Assembly: GCA_024123915.1 (NCBI GenBank)
Contig: CP099650.1
Location: 62,001-126,000 of the forward strand
DNA from: Oxalobacteraceae bacterium OTU3CAMAD1
GTDB taxonomy: Bacteria > Pseudomonadota > Gammaproteobacteria > Burkholderiales > Burkholderiaceae_D
Length of the DNA: 64,000 nt
Direction: 5' to 3'
Shown here: piece by piece, positions 26,944 to 36,700 of the stretch
How positions within the stretch are numbered: position 1 is the stretch's first letter
Layout: every line of letters begins with the position of its first letter
Translations under genes and position numbers: made by a program
The notes under the pieces: generated by a model
The model's database searches: none
Seen by the model: only the letters and a program-made list of their open reading frames with translations
What the model was told of the DNA's origin: nothing

Positions 26944-28308
26944 TCAGGGTTCGCGGATCGATTCGTCGAGCGCGCGCGTGAGCGGATACAGCAGGTAGGA
27001 CATCACCGTGCGGTGGCCGACCACGATCTCGGCCGAGACGGTCATGCCGGGCAGCAGGCGCGTACCCTCGTTCATTTTCTTCAATTCGCCGGTGTACTGG
27101 ATGCGGCTCAGGTAATAGGCGTCCATGCCGCCACCGTTCTTGTCGGCGGCGTCGCGCTTGAACGAATCCTGGCTGATCGTGCGCACCTTGCCTTCCAACA
27201 TGCCGTGCTTCATGAACGAGAAGGCGTCCACCTTCAGGTGCGTGACGGCGCCGGTCTTGATATAGCCGATGTCGAGCGAATCGATCTGCACTTCGGCCTC
27301 CAGCTCGGCGCCCAGCGGCACCAGCGTGAACAGCGCCTCGGCCTCGCGCACGATGGAGCCCACCGACAGCTTGCCGATCTCCAGCACCACGCCGTCGGCC
27401 GGCGCCACCATCTGGATCATCTTCAGGCGCTTGTCGGCCTTGGCCAGCTGCTCGTTGATGCCGTCGCGGTCGCGCGAGGCGGTCAGCAAATCCTCCATCG
27501 CCTTCTGGCGCCAGCTCTTGTCGAAGGCCGAGCGCTCGGCCTCGGCCGAGGCCAGCTCGCTGGCCATCTCGATCGCCTTGTTGCGCTGCATGTCCATGTC
27601 GCGCTCGACGCCCAAGCGGCGGTCGCGCGCCTCCAGCAGGTGCATCTTGGCGCCGAACTGCTCGGCCATCAGCTGCTCCTGCATGGCCTCGACCTCGCGC
27701 AGCGCCTTGACGCGCTGGGCCAGGATCACCTGGTCGTGCTTGTTGGTCTCCAGGCCGGCGCGCAGACGCGCGATGTTCTGGTCCATCTTGGTTTTCTGCG
27801 CCTCGAAGTTGGCCTTGCGCTCGCTCGACAGCTGCGACTGCAGCTGGGCGTCGGCGCTCGAGCCGCTGGTCACGGCGGCGCCGGCCTTGCCCGACAATTC
27901 GGCGCGCAGGCCGGCGGCCTGGGTGTCCAGGCTTTGCAGGCGGATGCGCAGCTGCGACTCGTCGGCGGCGGTGAAGGTCGGGTCGAGCGTGGCCAGCACC
28001 TGGCCCTTCTTGACGATCTGGCCGACGCGCACGTCGATGCTCTGGATGATGGACGTCTCGAGCGGCTGCACGATGATGTTGGGCAGCGGGTTGACCAGCC
28101 GGCCGTGGGCGATGACGATCTTCTCCACCGGCGAGAAGCAGGCCCACAGGATGAACGCGATGAACGCCAACAGCAGCACGTGCAGGGTGAGCCGCACGGA
28201 ACGCGGTAGCGGACCGCGCTCGATGGCGTCGGCGTCCGGCAGGAACTCGATCTCGGTCTCGTCCTTGCGGCGCTTGAAGCTTAAAGGTGACTTGTTTGCT
28301 GGTTCCAT
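26944..28308 (-). CDS. Type I secretion periplasmic adaptor (HlyD family)
   Basis: 454 residues. A cytosolic N-terminus is followed by one membrane segment (LTLHVLLLAFIAFILWACF, about 40-58), then a lipoyl-like half (PLETSIIQSIDVRVGQIVKKG), a long coiled-coil hairpin (about 115-285), the second lipoyl half (APADGVVLEIGKLSVGSIV) and the HlyD C-terminal signature GMTVSAEIVVGHRTVMSYLL. It bridges the inner-membrane ABC exporter to an outer-membrane TolC. Its start lies 28 bp inside the end of the HlyB-type gene, so the two are translationally coupled. The giant repeat protein immediately upstream on the same strand is the obvious substrate. No dedicated TolC is nearby. Confidence 0.94.
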   Translation of the reverse strand: MEPANKSPLSFKRRKDETEIEFLPDADAIERGPLPRSVRLTLHVLLLAFIAFILWACFSPVEKIVIAHGRLVNPLPNIIVQPLETSIIQSIDVRVGQIVKKGQVLATLDPTFTAADESQLRIRLQSLDTQAAGLRAELSGKAGAAVTSGSSADAQLQSQLSSERKANFEAQKTKMDQNIARLRAGLETNKHDQVILAQRVKALREVEAMQEQLMAEQFGAKMHLLEARDRRLGVERDMDMQRNKAIEMASELASAEAERSAFDKSWRQKAMEDLLTASRDRDGINEQLAKADKRLKMIQMVAPADGVVLEIGKLSVGSIVREAEALFTLVPLGAELEAEVQIDSLDIGYIKTGAVTHLKVDAFSFMKHGMLEGKVRTISQDSFKRDAADKNGGGMDAYYLSRIQYTGELKKMNEGTRLLPGMTVSAEIVVGHRTVMSYLLYPLTRALDESIREP

Positions 28309-30443
28309 AGGTGCTGGTAAGTTTCGCTACGTGTAAGCAGTTCTTCGTGACGGCCCGCATCCATCAGGCTGCCCTGCTGCATGACCATGATTTTGTCGGC
28401 GTTGACCAGGGTCGACAGGCGGTGCGAAATCATCACCACCGTGCGGCCGACGGCGATCTTCGACAGGTTGCCGATGAAAATGGCCTCGCTTTCCGGGTCC
28501 AGCGCGCTGGCCGCCTCGTCGAGGATCAGGATGCGCGGCCGCGCCACCAGGGTGCGGGCGATCGACAGGCGCTGCTTCTGGCCGCCCGACAGGTTGGAGG
28601 CGTTCTCTTCCAGTACGGTGTCGTAGCCCATCGGCAGGCGTTCGATGAATTCGTCGGCGCCGGCCGCCGCCGCCGCCGCGACCAGTTCCTCGAACGTGGC
28701 GTCGGGCTTGGTGACGGACAGGTTCTCGCGCACGGTGCCGCGGAACAGGAAGTTCTCCTGCAACACCACGCCGATCTGGCGGCGCAGGTGCGACAGCTCG
28801 ATCTCGCGGGCGTCGATGCCGTCGAAGCGGACGATGCCCTCCTGTACCGGATACAAGCCCTGGATCAACTTGGTCAGGGTGGTCTTGCCCGAGCCGCTGC
28901 GGCCGACGATGCCGACCACGGTGCCCTGCTCGATCGTGAAGCTGGCCTTGTTGAGCGCCATGGCTTGCGCGCCCGGATAGCGGAAGGTGACGGCGTCGAA
29001 CTTGATCTCGCCTTCGAGCACGGGACGCAGGCCGTTGGCGCCGGCGCGGCCCTCCGGCGCGCGGTTCATCACCTCGCCCAGCATCTTGACCGACAGCGCC
29101 GTCTCCTGGTACTCGTTGACCAGGCCGACCAGCGAAATCAGCGGGCCGGTCACGCGCCCGGCCAGCATCTGGAAGGCGATCAGGCCGCCGACCGACAAGG
29201 TCTGGTCGAACACGTCGGCGGCGCCGACGACGATCAGCGTGACCGGCAGCAGCTTGCCGAGGAAATCGGTGACGGCGTTGCCGGCGATCGAGATCTGGCC
29301 GACGCGGAAGTGCATGGTGATGGCCTCGGCCGAGCGCTGGTCCCAGATGCGGCGCTGCGACGGCTCGATCGCCAGCGCTTTCACCGTGCGCATGCCGTGG
29401 ATGGTCTCGACCAGCATGCCCTGGCGCTGGCCCTCGGCCGAGTACAGCGCGTTGAGGCGGCGCTGGAAGGTCGGCACCATGGCCAGCACGATGCCGCCGA
29501 TCATGGCCGCGAACAGCAGCACGATCATCGCCAGCTTGAAGGAATAGCTAAACAGGATCGGCACGAACACCAGCAGCGCGATCAGGTCGAGCGCGGTGAA
29601 GAACAGGCGCCCGGTCAGGAAGCTGCGGATCTTTTCCAGCTGCTGCATGTGGCGCGTGACCACGCCGGCGCTGGTGGTTTCGAAGAAGTCGATCGGCAGC
29701 GACAGCAGGTGGGCGAACACGCGCCGCGTCAGGCGCATGTCGATCTTGTTGGACGCGGCCAGGGTCAAGGTCTGGCGCAGGAAGCCGAAGGTGGCGTCGA
29801 ACGTCAGCGCCATGATGATGCCCACGGCCAGCACCTGCAGCGTCGTCACGCTCTGGTGCGTGAGCACCTTGTCGATCACCAGCTGGAAGAAGATCGGCGA
29901 GGCCAGCGCCAGCAACTGCATGGCGATGGCGGCGATGAAGATGTCGCGGAAGGCGGCCTTCTGCTTGAGGATTTCGGGAATGAACCAGCGCAGCCCGAAC
30001 GGCTGGTTCGGGTCAGTCAGCTTGTGCTGGCGTTTGATGAACAGCACTTCGCCGGCCCAGCGCTTCTCGAACTCGCCGCGCGCGACCATGACCACGGTGG
30101 CGTTGGCGTTGGCGGGATTGAGCACGGCGACCTGGTCCTCGGCGCCCGGATGGCCCACCACGTCGGCCGGCTTGACGCCGACCACGATGATCATATTGCC
30201 GTCGATCAGGCGCGCCATCAGCGGGAACACGCCGCCCTGCGCCATCAGCCGCGACCAGGTGAGCTTGTCCGCCTTGGCTTTCAAACCGATATCCGAGGCG
30301 ATGCGCAGCAGCGCGCCGTCGCCCGGTTCCTCCGCGCGCAGCGCATAGTCGTCGATCAGCCGCTCGGGATTGATTTGCAGACCATGATGCTGCGCGATGG
30401 CGGTCAGACACTGGATCGCGGTATGGGGAAATTTATCGTGCAT
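28281..30443 (-). CDS. Type I secretion ABC exporter (HlyB family) with C39-like domain
   Basis: 720 residues from MHDKFPHTAIQCL. Residues 1-130 form a C39-like domain: the position of the peptidase catalytic cysteine appears to be Thr8 and the histidine motif is missing (GNMIIVVGV), so it should bind but not cut substrate, as in HlyB. About 155-430 is the ABC membrane domain (AIAMQLLALASPIFFQLVID). The ATPase has Walker A GRSGSGKTTL near 512, signature LSGGQKQR near 619 and Walker B ILILDEAAS near 642. An uncleaved RTX-like C-terminal signal fits the giant proteins of this window. An alternative upstream start at 30503 has no support. Confidence 0.94.
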   Translation of the reverse strand: MHDKFPHTAIQCLTAIAQHHGLQINPERLIDDYALRAEEPGDGALLRIASDIGLKAKADKLTWSRLMAQGGVFPLMARLIDGNMIIVVGVKPADVVGHPGAEDQVAVLNPANANATVVMVARGEFEKRWAGEVLFIKRQHKLTDPNQPFGLRWFIPEILKQKAAFRDIFIAAIAMQLLALASPIFFQLVIDKVLTHQSVTTLQVLAVGIIMALTFDATFGFLRQTLTLAASNKIDMRLTRRVFAHLLSLPIDFFETTSAGVVTRHMQQLEKIRSFLTGRLFFTALDLIALLVFVPILFSYSFKLAMIVLLFAAMIGGIVLAMVPTFQRRLNALYSAEGQRQGMLVETIHGMRTVKALAIEPSQRRIWDQRSAEAITMHFRVGQISIAGNAVTDFLGKLLPVTLIVVGAADVFDQTLSVGGLIAFQMLAGRVTGPLISLVGLVNEYQETALSVKMLGEVMNRAPEGRAGANGLRPVLEGEIKFDAVTFRYPGAQAMALNKASFTIEQGTVVGIVGRSGSGKTTLTKLIQGLYPVQEGIVRFDGIDAREIELSHLRRQIGVVLQENFLFRGTVRENLSVTKPDATFEELVAAAAAAGADEFIERLPMGYDTVLEENASNLSGGQKQRLSIARTLVARPRILILDEAASALDPESEAIFIGNLSKIAVGRTVVMISHRLSTLVNADKIMVMQQGSLMDAGRHEELLTRSETYQHLWNQQTSHL

Positions 30444-30656
30444 AGGCCTGATGTATGGGAAAGAACTGGGCCGGTTGGGCGGGCGAAGCTTGCCTTCGCG
30501 CACTATCGTTCCAGCCTTCGGATTCTAACCCAGCGCAGAGCCCGCAAACGCCTTTTGTTGTTTAGAAGCACAAGCAGGTTTACCCCGCTGTTCGGCGCAT
30601 CAAAAGCCGGATCAACCCCAACCTCCTTTTAGCGATACGCCAGCGTCACCACTTAA

Positions 30657-30682
30657 GGGTCGGACCCATCGGGGTCCGACCC
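30657..30682. repeat. Short perfect inverted repeat
   Basis: GGGTCGGACCC (30657-30667) and its reverse complement GGGTCCGACCC (30672-30682) with a four-base loop. No T run follows on either strand. The GGGTC/GACCC ends recall the outer arms of the elements at 3739 and 54448, so it may be a minimal relative of that family. Confidence 0.6.
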
Positions 30683-30701
30683 TGGTTGGCCGTGCGGGCT
30701 A

Positions 30702-30737
30702 ACCAAAAAAAACGGCAAGCCCCGCAGGGCTTGCCGT
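30702..30737 (-). terminator. Rho-independent terminator of the giant repeat gene
   Basis: On the minus strand acggcaagccc / gggcttgccgt forms an 11-bp perfect stem (30712-30722 and 30727-30737) followed by a T tract to about 30704. It starts 24 bp past the stop codon at 30761. Confidence 0.93.
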
Positions 30738-30760
30738 CTTGGCGTTGAGACTACTTAGGC

Positions 30761-33700
30761 TTACTTGGCGGCCAGGATGCCCTGGTGATGCCCGCCCTGC
30801 AGGGCCTTCAGTCGCAAGGTCTCTTCGGTCGAGACCGAGTTGCTCACGGCGCTCAGCTTGGTGTCGTAGTTGCTGATCGCGCTGGCCATCGCCGCCACCG
30901 CCGTGTTCGTGCTGGAAGGCATTTCCAGCTTGGTCACGGTGGTGGACGCGGTCGCCGCGCCAAAGCTCGACATCGCCGAAGCCAGGCCGCTGACCGAGCT
31001 GGTCAGGTTGGTGCTGGCCGCGCCGGCCGCGAACCAGACGTCGGCCGCGACATGGGTGGCGCCGTCGGCGGTTTCGTAGGTCGAGGTGATACCGACGAAG
31101 TTGCCGTTGTTGAGCGACACGTCCTGCTTGGCGTCGAGGTTCAGCTTGGTGATGTTCAGGTCGGCGAGCGACTTGAGTTCACCGGCCTGGCTGACGCCGT
31201 CGGCGTTGCCGTCCACCCAGACACGCAGGTTGGAGAACTGCGCATCCTTGGCGTCGATGGTGCCGTCGCCGTTGGTGTCGAGCTCGTCCATGGCCTGGTA
31301 GCCGGTGGCCGCTTTCTGACCGTTGGCCAAGGTGGTGCCCGAGCCGAACAGCTCGGCGCCGCTGTCGATCGCGCCGTCGCCGTTGCGATCGAGTGCCAGC
31401 AGGCCATCGCCGCCGCCAACCCAGCCGGTGCTCACTTTCTGACCGTTGGCCAGCATGTCGAACTGGACGCCGGCCGACACGTTCAGGGTGTCGATACCGT
31501 TGCCGTTCAGATCGAGCACGATCGGCGTGAAGGTCGGCAGCGCCTTGATCTGGTCGGTGCTCATCGCCTGGACCTGCGCGCTGGTGAGCACGTGGATCTG
31601 GGCGGTGGTGATCGCGGCGAACTGGGTCGTCGTCATCGCCTTGATCTGATCGGTCGTGATGCGCATGTACTGGGCGGTGCTCAGCGCTGCCATCGACGAG
31701 GTTTTCAGGGCGGCGATGTCGGCCGTTTCCAGCGCCTGGAGGTTGTTGGTCGACAACGCCCGGATCTGCGCGGTGCTCAGCGAGTTGAGCTGGTTGCTCG
31801 ACAGCGCCACGGCCTGGTCGGTGGTCAGACCGAAGCCGAACGCCGCCGTGCTCAGGGCCGACACTTGCGCGGTGCTCAGCGCGGTGATCTGGTCGGTGGT
31901 CAACGCGGCGACCTGGACGGTGCGCAGCGCGGCCATCGCCGACGATTTCAGACCGACGATGTCCTGGGTTTCCAGCGCGGCCAGGTTGCTGGTGCTCAGC
32001 GCCGTCGCTTGCGACGAGCTCAGCGCGCCAACCTGGTTGGACGTCAACGCCACGATCTGGTCGGTCGTCAGGGCGTTGCCCACCTGCGAGGTGGTCAGCG
32101 CCGTGATGCCGGCGGTCGACAGGCTGCTCACCTGGTCGGTGGTCAGCGCGCGGATCTGGGCGCTCGACAGGCCGGTGATGGCGCTCGACTTCAGAGCGGC
32201 CAGGTCGGCCGTTTCGATGGCGGCGATCGCCTCGACGGTCAGGGCCACCACTTGCTGGGTGTTCAGCGAAGCGGCTTGGGCCGTGGTCAGCGCGGCGACC
32301 TGGTCGGAACCGAGGGCGCGGAACGCCGCGGTGCTCAGCGCCACGATCTGCGCGGTCGTCAGGGTGGCCACCTGGGCGGTGGTCAGCCCGGCGATCTGCG
32401 CCGAACGCAGGCCGGCGATGCTGGCGGTGCTGATGGCGGCGATATCGGCCGTTTCAATCGCGGCGATGCTGTTGCTCGACAGCGCGTTGACCTGGGCGCT
32501 GCGCAGGCTGCCGAACTGGGCGGACGTCATCGCGACGATCTGGTCGGTCGTCAGGCCGACGGCGAAGTTGGCGGTGCTCAGTGCACCGAGCTGGGCCGTT
32601 GCCAGGCTGGTGACCTGGTCGGTCGTCAGCGCGGCCACTTGCGCCGAGTTCAACGCGCCGAACGAGGCGGTCTTGAGCGCGGCCAGATCGACCGTTTGCA
32701 GGGCGGCGACGGCGTCGGTGCTCAGGGCGGCCACTTGCTGGCTGCTCAGGGCGCCGGCTTCGGCGGTGGTCAGCGCGACGACCTGGTCGGTCGTCAGGGC
32801 GCGGATCTGGTTGGTCGACAGACCGGCGACGGCGGCGGTCTTCAGCGCGGCGAAGTCGGACGTCTCCAGCGCGGCGACCGCGTCGGTGGTCAGGGCGGCG
32901 ACCTGCTGGGTGCTCAGGGCGGCCGCTTGGGCGGTGGTCAGCGCGACGACCTGGTCGGTGGTCAGGGCGCGGATGCCGGCGGTGGTCAGCGCGACAGCCT
33001 GGTTGGTCGACAAGGTCGCGATCTGGTCGGTGACCAGGGCGGCGATCTGGTTCGATTTCAGCGCGGCGATACCGGCGGTGCTGATACCGACGATGTCGGC
33101 CGTCTGGATGGCGGCGACGCTGTTGGTCGACAGCGCGGCGATCTGGACGGTGCTCAGGCTAGCGAACTGGGCCGACGTCATGGCGACGATCTGATCGGTC
33201 GTCAGGCCGTTGGCGATGTTGGCGGTGCTCATCGCGACGAGCTGGGCCGTTGCCAGGCCGTTGACCTGGTCGGTCGTCAGCGCGGCCACCTGGCTCGAAT
33301 TCAAGCCGGCGAACGAGGCCGTTTTCAGGGCTGCCAGATCGACCGTTTGCAGGGCGGCGACCGAATCGGTGCTCAGGGCGGCCACTTGCGCGCTGCTCAG
33401 GGCGTTCGCTTCGGCGGTGGTCAGCGCCACGACCTGGTCGGTCGTCAGGGCGCGGATCTGGTTGGTCGACAGACCGGCGACGGCGGCGGTCTTCAGCGCG
33501 GCGAAGTCGGCCGTTTCCAGCGCGGCGACCGCGTCGGTGCTGAAGGCGGCGACCTGCTGGGTGCTCAGGGCGGCTGCTTGGGCCGTGGTCAGCGCGACGA
33601 CCTGGTCGGTGGTCAGGCCACGGACGCCGGCGGTGGTCAGGGCGACAACCTGGTTGCTCGACAAGGTCGCGATCTGGTCGGTGACCAGGGCGGCGATCTG

Positions 33701-36700
33701 GTTCGATTTCAGCGCGGCGATACCGGCGGTGCTGATACCGACGATGTCGGCCGTCTGGATGGCGGCCAGGCTGTTGGTCGACAGCGCGCTGATCTGGGCG
33801 GTGCTCAGGCTGGCGAACTGGGCCGAGGTCATGGCGACGATCTGGTCGGTCGTCAGGCCGTTGGCGACGTTGGCGGTGCTCATCGCTGCGAACTGGGCCG
33901 TTGCCAGGCCGTTGACCTGGTCGGTCGTCAGCGCGGCGACCTGGCTCGAATTCAAGCCGGCGAACGACGCCGTCTTCAAGGCGGCCAGATCGGCGGTCTG
34001 CAGGGCGGCCACGGAATCGGTGCTCAGGGCGGCCACTTGGGCGCTGCTCAGGGCGTTCGCTTCGGCGGTGCTCAGCGCAACGATCTGGTCGGTCGTCAGG
34101 GCGCGGATCTGGTTGGTCGACAGCGCGGCGACGGCGGCGGTCTTCAGCGCGGCGAAGTCGGACGTTTCCAGCGCGGCGATGGCGTCGGTGCTGAAGGCGG
34201 CGACCTGCTGGGTGCTCAGGGCCGAAGCCTGGGCCGTGGTCAGGGCCACCACCTGGTCGGTGGTCAGGCCACGGACGGCGGCGGTGGTCAGGGCCACAAC
34301 CTGGTTGCTCGACAAGGTCGCGATCTGGTCGGTGACCAAGGCGGCGATCTGGTTCGATTTCAGCGCGGCGATACCGGCGGTGCTGATACCGACGATGTCG
34401 GCCGTTTCAATCGCGGCGACGCTACTGGTCGACAGCGCGCCGATCTGGGCGGTGCTCAGGCCGGAGAACTGCGCCGACGTCATGGCGACGATCTGGTCGG
34501 TGGTCAAGCCGTTGGCGATGTTGGCGGTGCTCATCGCGGCGAACTGCGCCGAGCCCAGACCTTTGATCTGATCCGTCGTCAGGGCGGCGACCTGGCTCGA
34601 GTTCAAGCCGGCGAACGAAGCCGTTTTCAGCGCGGCGATGTCGGCGGTCTGCATGGCGGCGACGGCGTCGGTGCTCAGGGCGGCCACTTGGGCGCTGCTC
34701 AGGGCGTTCGCCTCGGCAGTGCTCAGCGCGACGATCTGGTCGGTCGTCAGGGCACGGATCTGGTTGGTCGACAGACCGGCGACGGCGGCGGTCTTCAGCG
34801 CGGCGAAGTCGGCCGTTTCCAGCGCGGCGATCGCGTTGGTGCTGAAGGCGGCGACCTGCTGGGTGCTCAGGGCGGCCGCTTGCGACGTGGTCAGCGCGAC
34901 AACCTGGTCGGTGGTCAGGCCGGCGACACCGGCGGTGGTCAGCGCGGCGACCTGGTTGGTCGACAACGTGGCGATCTGGTCGGTGACCAGGGCGGCGATC
35001 TGCGACGATTTCAGCGCGGCGATGCCGGCGGTGCTGATACCGACGATGTCGGCCGTCTGGATGGCGGCGACGCTGTTGCTCGACAGAGCGCCGATCTGGG
35101 CGGTGCTCAGGCTGGCGAACTGCGCCGACGTCATGGCGACGATCTGGTCGGTGGTCAGGCCGTTGGCGATGTTGGCGGTGCTCATCGCTGCGAACTGGGC
35201 CGTTGCCAGGCCGTTGACCTGGTCGGTCGTCAGCGCGGCCACCTGGTTCGAGTTCAAGCCGGCGAACGAAGCGGTTTTCAGCGCGGCCAGATCGGCCGTT
35301 TGCAGGGCGGCCACCGAATCGGTGCTCAGGGCGGCCACTTGCGCGCTGCTCAGGGCGTTCGCTTCGGCGGTGCTCAGCGCGACGATCTGGTCGGTCGTCA
35401 GGGCGCGGATCTGGTTGGTCGACAGCGCGGCGACGGCGGCGGTCTTCAGCGCGGCGAAGTCGGCCGTTTCAATCGCGGCAATCGCGTTGGTGCTGAAGGC
35501 GGCGACCTGCTGGGTGCTCAGGGCGGCCGCTTGCGCGGTGGTCAGCGCGACGACCTGGTCGGTCGTCAGGCCGGCGACACCGGCGGTGGTCAGCGCGGCA
35601 ACCTGGTTGGTCGACAGGGTAGCGATCTGGTCGGTGACCAGGGCGGCGATCTGCGACGATTTCAGCGCGGCGATACCGGCGGTGCTGATACCGACGATAT
35701 CGGCCGTTTCGATCGCGGCGATGCTGTTGCTCGACAGAGCGCCGATCTGGGCGGTGCTCAGGCTGGCGAACTGCGCCGAGCGCATGGCGACGATCTGGTC
35801 GGTCGTCAGGCCGTTGGCCATGTTGGCGGTGCTCATCGCTGCGAACTGGGCGGTGGCCAGGCCGTTGACCTGGTCGGTCGTCAGCGCGGCGACCTGGCTC
35901 GAGTTCAGGCCGGCGAACGAAGCCGTCTTCAAGGCGGCCAGGTCGGCGGTTTGCAGGGCGGCGACCGAATCGGTGCTCAGGGCGGCAACTTGCGCGCTGC
36001 TCAGGGCGTTCGCTTCGGCGGTGCTCAGCGCGACAACCTGGTCGGTCGTCAGGGCACGGATCTGGTTGGTCGACAGCGCGGCGACGGCGGCGGTCTTCAA
36101 TGCCGCGAAGTCGGACGTTTCCAGCGCGGCAATCGCGTTGGTGCTGAAGGCGGCGACCTGCTGGGTGCTCAGGGCGGCCGCTTGCGCGGTGGTCAGCGCG
36201 ACAACCTGGTCGGTGGTCAGGCCGGCGACACCGGCGGTGGTCAGCGCGGCGACCTGGTTGGTCGACAGGGTAGCGATCTGGTCGGTGACCAGGGCGGCGA
36301 TCTGCGACGATTTCAGCGCGGCGATGCCGGCGGTGCTGATACCGACGATGTCGGCCGTCTGGATGGCGGCGACGCTGTTGCTCGACAGAGCGCCGATCTG
36401 GGCGGTGCTCAGGCTGGCGAACTGGGCCGACGTCATGGCGACGATCTGGTCGGTGGTCAGGCCGTTGGCGATGTTGGCGGTGCTCATCGCTGCGAACTGC
36501 GCGGTGGCCAGGCCGTTGACCTGGTCGGTCGTCAGCGCGGCGACCTGGCTCGAATTCAAGCCGGCGAACGAAGCCGTCTTCAAGGCGGCCAGATCGGCGG
36601 TTTGCAGGGCGGCCACGGAATCGGTGCTCAGGGCGGCCACTTGGGCGCTGCTCAGGGCGTTCGCTTCAGCGGTGCTCAGCGCGACGATCTGGTCGGTCGT

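Larger units (their letters stand above)
30444..30760. other. Intergenic region between giant repeat gene and exporter
   Basis: 317 bp. It contains the terminator of the giant gene (30702-30737), a short perfect inverted repeat (30657-30682) and then about 200 bp that should hold the exporter's own minus-strand promoter. I did not find a convincing promoter by eye. Confidence 0.6.
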
